From assembly GCA_023228765.1 (NCBI GenBank), contig JALOAM010000182.1, positions 1 through 5,792 on the forward strand: a stretch of DNA of 5,792 bases. Reading direction: 5' to 3'. Below are positions 1 through 5,792 of the stretch, piece after piece (the first letter of the stretch is position 1; each line of letters begins with the position of its first letter). This DNA comes from Dehalococcoidia bacterium. GTDB lineage: Bacteria > Chloroflexota > Dehalococcoidia > UBA2979. A program made the position numbers and the translations under genes. The notes beneath the pieces were generated by a model. It had not been told where the DNA came from, ran no database searches, and saw only the letters and a list, made by a program, of their open reading frames with translations.

Positions 1-35
1 AGGCGGAGTCGGAGGGAGAGGCTGAGAGCAAAGGG

Positions 36-52
36 CGAGGGGGTAGCCCTCG
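36..52 (-). terminator. Possible hairpin terminator after prfC
   Basis: Just past the prfC stop the transcript could fold CGAGGG against CCCTCG with a 5-base loop. The following bases (CCCTTTGCTCTC) are pyrimidine-rich but have no real U-run, so this is at best a weak intrinsic terminator, and the stem may be chance in GC-rich DNA. The remaining bases down to position 1 show no gene that I can support. Confidence 0.3.
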
Positions 53-57
53 GGGGG

Positions 58-1665
58 TCAGGCCTCGACGGGCTCGGCGGTGGGGACGTCGCTGATGGCG
101 GCGAGCTGCACGTCCGGGGAGCGCTCCATGAGGAAGGACACGTCGCGGGGGGAGCGGAAGAGGATCGCCTCGCCGCCCGTGCGGTCCACCAGCAGCAGCG
201 CGTCCGAGGGCCAACGGGTGCCCGAGGGCGCGCGCTTCACGAGCCGCAGGGTGGTGTGGACGAGGTGGTCCAGCACCGTCTCCACGCCGTACTCGTCCGC
301 CAACCGCCGCACGGCTACCTCGAACTGGAGGTCGCCGACGGCGCCGAGGACGGGCGCGCTGCGGGAGGCGTCGCGGTCCCAGAGGACCTGCACGGCGCCT
401 TCGCGCTCGATCTGCTCGAGGCCCTTGTTGAACTGCTTGGTGCGGAGCACGTCCGTGCAGCGCAGGCGGGCGAAGCGCTCCGGCTCGAACCGCGGGATCG
501 CGTCGAACTCGATCGCCGGGTCGGAGGTCAGCGTGTCGCCGATCCCGAGGAGGCCCGTGTTCGCGACGCCGATGATGTCGCCGGGATAGGCCTCGTCCAC
601 GGTCTCGCGCTCCTGGCCGAACACGCGCTGTGAGCGCGCCAGGCGGATGCGCTTCCCCGAGGCGGAGTGGTGCGCGGCCATGTCCCGTTCGAAGCGTCCC
701 GAGACCACGCGGATGAACGCCATGCAGTCGCGGTGCTTCGGGTCCATGTTCGCCTGCATCTTGAACACGAACCCCGAGAACGCCTCGCGCTCGATCGCCA
801 CCGTCCCCGCGCGCGCCTCGCGGGGCTGGGGCGCCGGCGCGAACTCGGCGACCGCGCGCAGCAGCGACTCGATGCCGAAGTTGTTGATCGCGCTGCCGAA
901 GAATACCGGCGTCAGCGCCCCGTCGAGGAACGCCGCCAGCTCGAACGGGTGTCCTGCCTCGACGGCGATCGCGGTCGCCTCCCGCAGCTGGTCGAGTGCG
1001 TCCCGCCCGATCGCCGCCTCGATCGCCCCGTCCGGATCGTCCAGCGTCCCGGCCACCTCGGGCGCTCGCGTGCGCCCTCCCGAGGTGCGCTCGAAGCGCC
1101 GGACGAGCTGGGCGCGGAGGTCGTAGACACCCTGGAACTGCGGCCCGTCGCCGATGGGCCAGGTCAGCGGCGCCGGCGCGATGCCGAGCGTGGACTCCAC
1201 GTGGTCCAGCAGCTCCAGCGGATCGAGGGCGTCGTGGTCCATCTTGTTGACGAAGGTGATGATCGGGATGCGGCGGGCGCGGCAGACCTCGTACAGCTTC
1301 CGCGTCTGCGGCTCGATGCCCTTCGCCGCGTCCAGCACCATGATCGCGCTGTCGGCGGCGATCAGCGTGCGGTACGTGTCCTCCGAGAAGTCCTGGTGCC
1401 CGGGGGTGTCCAGGAGGTTGAAGCGGTACCCCTCGTACTCGAACTCGAGCACCGTCGAGGTGATCGAGATGCCGCGCTCGCGCTCCATCGCCATCCAGTC
1501 GGACGTGGCGTGTCGCGCGTCCTTCTTCGCGCGGACGGACCCGGCTTCCTCGACGGCCCCGGCGTACAGCAGGAACTTCTCGGTGAGCGTGGTCTTCCCG
1601 GCGTCGGGGTGGGAGATGATGGCGAAGGTACGCCGCCGCGCGACTTCCTCGGCGAATGAGCCCAT
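58..1665 (-). CDS. prfC: Peptide chain release factor 3 (RF3), translational GTPase
   Basis: RF3 is a cytoplasmic GTPase that removes RF1/RF2 from the ribosome after peptide release. The 535-residue product is close to the 529 of E. coli RF3. GTPase motifs are complete: P-loop SHPDAGKTT (18-26), switch I RGISIT (64-69), DTPGH (86-90), NKMD (140-143) and a GSA motif (257-259). RF3-type features follow: APLTWPIGDGPQFQGVYDL (165-183), a domain II block from MQANMDPKHRD to VSGRF (303-324), and VGDLQFEV in the C-terminal domain (443-450). The ATG at 1665 is chosen because GAGGT sits 5 nt upstream and the protein then begins just before the G domain, as in RF3. An in-frame GTG at 1755 would add 30 residues without family resemblance. 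The gene lies 118 nt downstream of the hydrolase gene. EF-G and TypA are less likely given the RF3-specific blocks. No key motif is missing. Confidence 0.97.
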   Translation of the reverse strand: MGSFAEEVARRRTFAIISHPDAGKTTLTEKFLLYAGAVEEAGSVRAKKDARHATSDWMAMERERGISITSTVLEFEYEGYRFNLLDTPGHQDFSEDTYRTLIAADSAIMVLDAAKGIEPQTRKLYEVCRARRIPIITFVNKMDHDALDPLELLDHVESTLGIAPAPLTWPIGDGPQFQGVYDLRAQLVRRFERTSGGRTRAPEVAGTLDDPDGAIEAAIGRDALDQLREATAIAVEAGHPFELAAFLDGALTPVFFGSAINNFGIESLLRAVAEFAPAPQPREARAGTVAIEREAFSGFVFKMQANMDPKHRDCMAFIRVVSGRFERDMAAHHSASGKRIRLARSQRVFGQERETVDEAYPGDIIGVANTGLLGIGDTLTSDPAIEFDAIPRFEPERFARLRCTDVLRTKQFNKGLEQIEREGAVQVLWDRDASRSAPVLGAVGDLQFEVAVRRLADEYGVETVLDHLVHTTLRLVKRAPSGTRWPSDALLLVDRTGGEAILFRSPRDVSFLMERSPDVQLAAISDVPTAEPVEA

Positions 1666-1783
1666 GCGGAACCTCGTGACTGCGACGTCTATGACGGACG
1701 GAGCGAGGCTCAGCGAGACGGGCGTCCTCCGGCGCGTGTCCTTCGAGGCTAACACGCAGGCCCGTTATGCCCTCGGGATGGAG
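1666..1783 (-). other. Intergenic gap between the hydrolase gene and prfC
   Basis: This 118-base gap is the only sizeable non-coding stretch between genes in the window. Apart from the prfC Shine-Dalgarno site I see no convincing -35/-10 pair: AT-rich hexamers such as CATAAC and CATAGA lack a suitably spaced partner. I also see no strong hairpin followed by a T-run. It could be a spacer within one long transcript or hold a promoter of a type I cannot recognise by eye. Confidence 0.5.
1671..1675 (-). promoter_or_regulatory. Shine-Dalgarno site of prfC
   Basis: On the minus strand GAGGT lies 5 nt before the ATG at 1665. It decides the start of prfC in favour of 1665 over the upstream in-frame GTG at 1755. 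It also shows that prfC can initiate independently, since no gene overlaps its start. Confidence 0.7.
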
Positions 1784-2776
1784 CTACAGAAGCCGCCACC
1801 GCACGAGGTCGCCCGCGCCTCCGAGGCGCACCGCCGCCCCGCGCTCCTCGAGCAGGTCGAGGTGGCCGAGGACCTCCGTCATCGCCTGGCCGAGGCGCTC
1901 GTCCGGCAGGCGACGGAACATCGCGCGCACGAGCTCGAACGCCGTCGCCTCGCCTGCCTCGATGAGCGCGGCCTGCACCTTCGCTCCCCGGCGCGCGTGG
2001 TGCGTCTCGAACCGGTCGAGGTAGACCTCGGGCGCCTCGATCACGTCGCCGTGGCCGGGGTAGATGCGCGACACCCCGAGCGCGCGGATGGCCGCGACGG
2101 AGCGCAGGAACGAGGGCAGCGAGGGCCATCGAGCGGGCTCGTTGCCCTCGATCAGCCCGGGGAAGTGCAGGCCGGCGGTGGGGATGGTGGTCGGGATCAC
2201 GGTGTCGCCGGAGAAGAGCTCGCGCGTCTCCTCGATGAGCGCGACGAGGTTCCCCGGCGTGTGGCCGGGAGCGGGGATGAGGCGGAGCGTGCGCCCGTCC
2301 GCGAGCCGGAACGGCTCCTGTTCCTCCGCCGCGTCGAGGGAGTCCTCGGGGCAGGGTGACCAGCGGAGCGCGCGCGTCGGGTGGACGCCCCGCAGCGCGT
2401 CGAGGACCTCGGACGGCGCGCCATGGCGTCGGTACTCCTCGATGCGCGCGTCGCGCACCCGCTCGTTCGCCTCGCGCCCGAGGGCGAGCGTCGCCATCCC
2501 CGCCCGCCCGACGACCACGCGCGCGCCGAGGTCCGCCCACCGGGCGGTGAGCCCGGCATGGTCGATGTGCTCGTGCGTCACCACCACGGCGCGGACGTCC
2601 TCGGGCGTCACGCCGGCCGCCCGCGCCTGCGCGACGAGCACCTCCCACGACGCGACGCCCTCGATGTCCGCGTCCCACCCCGCGTCGACGAGCAGCCACC
2701 CGCCGCCCTTGGACGCATCGAGGCGCAGCGCCCACACGTTGTTGTCGCCGAGGACGAAGCGGTGCGGGGTGGTCAC
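1784..2776 (-). CDS. Metallo-beta-lactamase-fold hydrolase, LACTB2-like
   Basis: This is a 330-residue predicted cytoplasmic metal-dependent hydrolase with no signal peptide or membrane segment. The fold's metal ligands are all present: THEHIDH (67-73, the HxHxDH motif), His172 in APGHTPGN (169-176), Asp191 in FSGDT (188-192) and His242 in YPGHGD (239-244). After the metal-binding core, a helical C-terminal region (about 255-330) with GHLDLLEERGAAVRL resembles the winged-helix tail of LACTB2-like proteins; such members include nucleases and thioesterase-like enzymes. The substrate here cannot be read from sequence. I chose the GTG at 2776 because it overlaps the upstream stop as GTGA, has a GGTGG stretch just before it, and places the first beta strand (NNVWALRLD) where the fold expects it. 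An upstream in-frame ATG at 2824 would add 16 residues read out of frame within the neighbour. It is probably coupled to the lipoprotein gene before it. Confidence 0.9.
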   Translation of the reverse strand: MTTPHRFVLGDNNVWALRLDASKGGGWLLVDAGWDADIEGVASWEVLVAQARAAGVTPEDVRAVVVTHEHIDHAGLTARWADLGARVVVGRAGMATLALGREANERVRDARIEEYRRHGAPSEVLDALRGVHPTRALRWSPCPEDSLDAAEEQEPFRLADGRTLRLIPAPGHTPGNLVALIEETRELFSGDTVIPTTIPTAGLHFPGLIEGNEPARWPSLPSFLRSVAAIRALGVSRIYPGHGDVIEAPEVYLDRFETHHARRGAKVQAALIEAGEATAFELVRAMFRRLPDERLGQAMTEVLGHLDLLEERGAAVRLGGAGDLVRWRLL

Positions 2777-4149
2777 ATCCCACCACCGATGCGCAGCATG
2801 ATCCTCGTGCTGTCGGCGTTCCATTCGAAGCCGAAGTCCCGACTGACATCGACAACGAGCGTCTCGCCAGTCTGCGTGTCTAGCACGAGTAGCGCCGAGC
2901 GCGTGCGGAGCATCGCCTGCATCGCGAGGAAGCGGCCGTCCGGCGACCATGCCTGCTCGGTGCCGATGCAGTCCAGGTCGCCCTCGAAGTGCGGGTGCTC
3001 GACGCGCCCGCTCGGGCAGTCGGACTGGGACGTTGCGTCCACGAAGTGGGCTGCGGCGCCGGCGGGTGTCATGGCGCCGTGCCAGAACTGGCCATCCCAG
3101 CGTCCGAGTTCGTTCCCGGTCAGGTCGAAGACGACTGCTCCAGTCGTCGTCACGCTTCCGCCGGTCCGGACGCCGACACGGGCGAGGAACGCACCACCGA
3201 GGTCCTCGGCGCTCGCGAGGAGGGGGCCTGCGTCGCTCGTGATGCGGAGGGCTTCCTCGCCGGTCGCCGCATCGATCAGGATCAGTGCGCCCTCATCGCC
3301 GCTTGCGTACCAGTCCTCGCCCTGCGGGCCTTCGACCCACGTGAACCACTCGGAGCGTTCCGTTGCCTCGCCGGTGAGGGTGTCCACGAGGACGGCGTGG
3401 CCGCGTTCCGTCGGGATTTCGGAGTAGGACCAGTCCGAGATGAAGCGGCCCGACGGTGACCACACCGGGTAGATGGTGCCTTCCTTGCCCGGTCGCCCGA
3501 CGTGCTCGACGAGCGTGGTCGTGGTGTCGGCCTCCGGGTCGTACACCGAGAGGGAGAGGTTCTCTCCGCGGACACCTGTAGGGATGAGGAGTGCGACACG
3601 GCCGTCATCGTGCGGGCTGTAGCAGCAGCCGTTCGTCCCGAGATCGACGGAGCGATCGGCGTACCGGATGACGACGCGCGCCGGGTCAGACTGCCGGTAT
3701 ACGACGACCTCGCCGTTGGGTGACTCGCGGGGCCACCATCCGGGCACGCGGTCGACCTCGTTGCCGTCGAGGTCGTACCGGACGGACTCGTCAGTGGAGC
3801 GCCACGAGAGCCAGACGCCATCGCGGCGGTCTGCCATCTGCGCGTACACGTTGGGCGCCCAGATGAGTTCCGGACCGGCCCAGACCTCGGTCACCTCGCC
3901 CGTCACGGGGTCCAGGGAGAGGACGCCGTTCTCCGCCGGGAGGTGCGCGTGTACATCGGCTTCCGGGAGCGAAGTCGAGGTGGGAGTTGCGGTGTCCGTA
4001 GCCGGGAGGGCCACCACCGTGGTCGCCTCGACGGTGGGTGTCGCGGTGACGCTCGGCGTTGCGGGCGCCTCGGGGCTGTCGCAGGCGACGAGGAGGGCGG
4101 TGGTGGCCGCGAGGGTGGCGAGGACCATGAGCACGGGCGAGCGGCTCAT
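2773..4149 (-). CDS. Putative secreted lipoprotein with beta-propeller-like repeats (paralog B)
   Basis: I do not recognise a named family. The 458-residue protein starts with a lipoprotein signal peptide: short basic N-region (MSRS), hydrophobic core, and lipobox L20-V-A-C23. An Ala/Thr/Pro/Ser linker follows to about residue 62. The rest looks like propeller blades: repeated D-x-x-T-G-E turns (80-85, 256-261, 293-298, 424-429), PD40/TolB-like motifs WSPSGRF (230-236) and WSPDGRF (401-407), and a degenerate last one (WNADSTRI, 443-450). Cysteines after the lipobox are the vicinal pair 175-176 and Cys378/Cys394 in a C-x6-H-P-x7-C motif, all matched in the upstream paralog. Predicted location is the outer face of the cytoplasmic membrane; Asp follows the lipidated Cys. 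The ATG at 4149 overlaps the preceding stop as ATGA, suggesting translational coupling. A longer reading from 4347 is rejected because it overlaps the upstream gene by 200 bases with an Arg-rich shadow peptide. Function is unknown. Confidence 0.88.
   Translation of the reverse strand: MSRSPVLMVLATLAATTALLVACDSPEAPATPSVTATPTVEATTVVALPATDTATPTSTSLPEADVHAHLPAENGVLSLDPVTGEVTEVWAGPELIWAPNVYAQMADRRDGVWLSWRSTDESVRYDLDGNEVDRVPGWWPRESPNGEVVVYRQSDPARVVIRYADRSVDLGTNGCCYSPHDDGRVALLIPTGVRGENLSLSVYDPEADTTTTLVEHVGRPGKEGTIYPVWSPSGRFISDWSYSEIPTERGHAVLVDTLTGEATERSEWFTWVEGPQGEDWYASGDEGALILIDAATGEEALRITSDAGPLLASAEDLGGAFLARVGVRTGGSVTTTGAVVFDLTGNELGRWDGQFWHGAMTPAGAAAHFVDATSQSDCPSGRVEHPHFEGDLDCIGTEQAWSPDGRFLAMQAMLRTRSALLVLDTQTGETLVVDVSRDFGFEWNADSTRIMLRIGGGM
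2931..2949 (-). repeat. 19-bp perfect direct repeat, copy in paralog B C-terminus
   Basis: Identical to 5689-5707 in the partial third paralog. It encodes the W-S-P-D-G-R propeller motif. Paralog A has a diverged version here (about 4306-4324), so over this short stretch paralog B matches the partial gene better than its direct neighbour. Confidence 0.8.
3802..3824 (-). repeat. 23-bp perfect direct repeat, copy in paralog B
   Basis: Identical to 5175-5197. It encodes the conserved DGVWLSW segment in both lipoproteins, and the neighbouring YDLDGNEVDR block (about 3750-3785 and 5118-5153) is also nearly identical in DNA. Confidence 0.85.
4049..4072 (-). repeat. 24-bp perfect direct repeat, copy in paralog B signal/linker region
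   Basis: This stretch is identical to 5440-5463 and encodes the same segment just after the lipobox (EAPATPSV) in both lipoproteins. The flanking bases differ on both sides. It is a coding relic of gene duplication or gene conversion and not an independent element. Confidence 0.85.
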
Positions 4150-5579
4150 GCAGGGCCGCCGATGCGCACGACGAGACGGGAACTGTCGGCGCTCCAGGTG
4201 ATGCTGAGGTCGTCGCGTCCGGTCTCGTAGATGCGGCCCTCGCCGGCGGCGGCGTCGAAGATGTAGATGCTGCCACCACTCGTGGCCGGGGGAAGGCTGG
4301 CGAAGAAGCGACCGTCGGGGGACCACCGGCCGCCGGTGCCGACACATCCGACTTCGCCCTCGAAGTTGGGATGATCGATGACGCTGGAGGCGCAGACACC
4401 TCGGGCCGGTTGGTACGCCACTTCGATGGCGGCGAGTCCGTCGGCGGTCTGAGTGACGTACCAGAACTCGCCCACCCAGCGCCCCAGCTCGTTCCCGTCG
4501 AGGTCGTAGACGATCGCCGCCATGCCCTCGGGCGTCTCGGCGTAGGCGGCGATCGCTCCGCCGAGGTCGGCCATCCCCGTGTATTGCGTGTCGGGCTGGG
4601 AGAGCCGGAGAGCCTCAGTTCCGTCCGAGGCGAGCGTGAACTGCAGGTCCCCACCGTCCAACCGGCCGATCCAGTCGGCGCCCTCCCGACCGGCAATCCA
4701 CCACTCAACTGCTGTGCGATCCCTCAGGGTCACGGTGCCGGTCGAGGTGTCGGCGAGGATGGTCTGACTCGCCGGTGGGTCCTTCTGGTCGAACGTGAAG
4801 TCCATGACGTACCGCTCGGACGGAGACCAGGAGGGGTAGATCACGCCATCCTTTGCCGGCCGTCCGATCCCGTCGGCCAGCACGGAGATCTCACGTGTAG
4901 CGGGGTCGTATAGGAGCAACGACTGCCCATCGCCCTCGAACGGTCCGAGGAAGGCGATGCGTCCGTCGGCCGCAATCACGCCACAGCACGTTCCACTGCC
5001 GAGGTCCGCCGTGTGGTTGGGGTATCGCGCGACGTAGTGCCGTTCCTCGCCGCTCGGCGCGGTGTAGTACGTGACGACTTCCCCGTCTTCGGACTCCTGC
5101 GCCCACAGGCCGGGTACCCGGTCGACCTCGTTCCCGTCGAGGTCATACCGGATGGACTCGATGGTCCCGTTGTCCCACGAGAGCCAGACGCCATCGCCTC
5201 CCCCGGCGAGCGAGGGGTAGACATCAATGTCCCAGGGGCGCTCGTTCTCGGCCCAGATCGTGTTGACGGTCGCTGTCACCGGATCGATAGCGATCAAGCC
5301 GTGCGCATTCCCCGTGATGCGAGCATCGATCGTCTCGACGTGGCTGGGAAGTTCCAGCGGGGGAGGGATCACGTACTCGAAGGCTGCGCCCTCCGGCGTC
5401 CGAGCGGGCGTGGCCGCCGTCACGACCGTCGAGGTCGTCACGCTCGGCGTTGCGGGCGCCTCGCCGCTGTCGCACGCGACGAGGAGGACGGTGGCCGTGA
5501 GGGCAGCGAGGAGCGTGAGGGCGTGCGCTAGAGCTGCGCGCCCCAGATCCAGACGAGGTAGCGGCTGTCCTCGCTCCAC
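4146..5579 (-). CDS. Putative secreted lipoprotein with beta-propeller-like repeats (paralog A)
   Basis: This is a close relative of the gene downstream of it. Read from the GTG at 5579 it is 477 residues with lipobox L33-V-A-C36, followed by the same DSGEAPATPSVT-type sequence and Thr/Pro linker. Shared landmarks are DGVWLSW (129-135), YDLDGNEVDRVPG (145-157), the vicinal Cys198-Cys199, YPSWSPS (248-254), LDGNELGRW (360-368), Cys396/Cys412 in C-x6-H-P-x7-C, WSPDGRF (419-425), and a RIGG tail. These fit an exported propeller-like protein anchored by lipid; ligand or activity is unknown. The start is uncertain. The GTG at 5579 overlaps the preceding gene by 52 nt, has no clear Shine-Dalgarno sequence, and makes a signal peptide longer than in paralog B. 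The only nearer candidate I find in frame is a CTG at 5546, which gives a more typical signal peptide but is a rare start. The reading frame itself is firm. Confidence 0.87.
   Translation of the reverse strand: MERGQPLPRLDLGRAALAHALTLLAALTATVLLVACDSGEAPATPSVTTSTVVTAATPARTPEGAAFEYVIPPPLELPSHVETIDARITGNAHGLIAIDPVTATVNTIWAENERPWDIDVYPSLAGGGDGVWLSWDNGTIESIRYDLDGNEVDRVPGLWAQESEDGEVVTYYTAPSGEERHYVARYPNHTADLGSGTCCGVIAADGRIAFLGPFEGDGQSLLLYDPATREISVLADGIGRPAKDGVIYPSWSPSERYVMDFTFDQKDPPASQTILADTSTGTVTLRDRTAVEWWIAGREGADWIGRLDGGDLQFTLASDGTEALRLSQPDTQYTGMADLGGAIAAYAETPEGMAAIVYDLDGNELGRWVGEFWYVTQTADGLAAIEVAYQPARGVCASSVIDHPNFEGEVGCVGTGGRWSPDGRFFASLPPATSGGSIYIFDAAAGEGRIYETGRDDLSITWSADSSRLVVRIGGPA
5175..5197 (-). 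repeat. 23-bp perfect direct repeat, copy in paralog A
   Basis: Partner of 3802-3824, same orientation and same codon positions (DGVWLSW). Confidence 0.85.
5440..5463 (-). repeat. 24-bp perfect direct repeat, copy in paralog A signal/linker region
   Basis: Partner of 4049-4072, same orientation, in the equivalent codons of paralog A. Confidence 0.85.
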
Positions 5580-5792
5580 TCTGGAATAGTACCGCGAGGG
5601 CCGGCGTGCGGGAGGTCCGTCGTCTCGCCGGTGGTGACGTCGAGGATCTGCACGGGCGCGCTTTCCGCCTGCGGGATGAGGGCGAGGTAGCGGCCGTCCG
5701 GCGACCAGCGGAGGTACTCCGCGTCGCAGTCGAGCGTTTCGCGCATCGCGGGGTGGTCGACGGCGACGCCCGTGCAGGCGAGGTCGTTCCGG
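5528..5792 (-). CDS. C-terminal part of a third propeller-like paralog (partial, 5' end outside window)
   Basis: The frame is open from the window edge to a TAG at 5528-5530, giving 87 visible residues; the N-terminus lies beyond 5792. The ATG at 5746 is internal and not a start, because homology continues upstream of it. The residues before it (ACTGVAVDHPA) supply the first half of the C-x6-H-P-x7-C motif also found in the two complete paralogs, with identical spacing. WSPDGRYLA and DVTTGETTD follow, matching the last propeller-like blades, then SEDSRYLVWIWG, equivalent to NADSTRIMLRIGG and SADSSRLVVRIGG in the others. Its tail lacks the RIGG ending. Whether it carries a lipobox cannot be seen. 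The 3' end overlaps the probable start of paralog A. Function is unknown. Confidence 0.8.
   Translation of the reverse strand, partial: RNDLACTGVAVDHPAMRETLDCDAEYLRWSPDGRYLALIPQAESAPVQILDVTTGETTDLPHAGPRGTIPEWSEDSRYLVWIWGAQL
5689..5707 (-). repeat. 19-bp perfect direct repeat, copy in partial third paralog
   Basis: Partner of 2931-2949 in the same orientation, encoding the W-S-P-D-G-R motif of the partial gene. Confidence 0.8.

Noticed and set aside
667..1659. Long plus-strand open frame antisense to prfC (330 codons).
   Set aside because: It is rich in Arg, Val, Asp and Leu with no domain, and mirrors a certain RF3 gene. Long antisense frames are expected opposite GC-rich coding sequence.
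1666..1755. GTG at 1755 as an alternative prfC start.
   Set aside because: There is no Shine-Dalgarno sequence comparable to the one at 1671-1675, and the extra 30 residues precede the usual RF3 N-terminus.
1154..2359. Plus-strand frame spanning the gap between prfC and the hydrolase gene (401 codons).
   Set aside because: It is antisense to two well-supported genes and crosses their boundary. No recognisable domain and no supporting start signal were seen.
1749..2855. Second long minus-strand frame over the hydrolase gene (368 codons).
   Set aside because: It is extremely Arg/Ala/Gly-rich low-complexity translation in a frame shifted from the hydrolase, whose metal ligands are all intact.
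2381..3427. Plus-strand frame antisense to the hydrolase and paralog B (348 codons).
   Set aside because: Composition is that of a shadow frame, and it crosses the junction of two coupled minus-strand genes.
4150..4347. Upstream extension of paralog B to 4347.
   Set aside because: The added 66 residues are Arg/His-rich shadow of paralog A and would place the signal peptide inside the protein. The ATG at 4149 sits right before a normal lipoprotein signal sequence.
5528..5746. A separate 72-residue small protein starting at the ATG at 5746.
   Set aside because: Homology to the paralogs continues upstream of this ATG to the window edge, including the first motif cysteine and His-Pro, so the ATG is internal.
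1..5792. CRISPR arrays, tRNA or rRNA genes, insertion sequences, attachment sites.
   Set aside because: I saw no regularly spaced repeats, cloverleaf-like sequence, transposase motifs or terminal inverted repeats. The direct repeats present are all explained by paralogous coding sequence.

Overview
The window is GC-rich, densely packed bacterial chromosome in which every supportable gene lies on the minus strand, so the transcription order runs from high to low coordinates. The proteins suggest a high-GC lineage such as Chloroflexota. The main hint is lipoproteins with a long Thr/Pro/Ala/Ser linker right after the lipidated cysteine, a style common there; other high-GC phyla are not excluded. 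This placement is inference, and no marker in the window fixes the phylum.

In transcription order: (1) 5792-5528, the C-terminal end of a secreted propeller-like protein cut by the window edge; (2) 5579-4146, a full-length lipoprotein of the same family; (3) 4149-2773, a second full-length lipoprotein, clearly a paralog of (2); (4) 2776-1784, a metallo-beta-lactamase-fold hydrolase of the LACTB2-like type; (5) 1665-58, peptide chain release factor 3 (prfC). Genes 1 to 4 overlap at every junction: about 52 nt for 1/2, ATGA for 2/3 and GTGA for 3/4. They therefore look like one translationally coupled operon. A 118-base gap separates the hydrolase from prfC, which has its own Shine-Dalgarno sequence and may or may not be read from the same transcript. 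A small GC hairpin follows the prfC stop.

The part not explained by well-known families is the tandem array of three related extracytoplasmic proteins. All three share a C-terminal C-x6-H-P-x7-C motif followed by a W-S-P-D-G-R propeller repeat. The two complete copies also share a vicinal Cys-Cys pair, an identical-style lipobox and a near-identical Tyr-Asp-Leu-Asp-Gly-Asn-Glu block. Perfect DNA repeats of 19 to 24 bases between copies support tandem duplication. Their function is unknown. prfC is a housekeeping translation gene, and the hydrolase is probably a cytoplasmic enzyme of unknown substrate.
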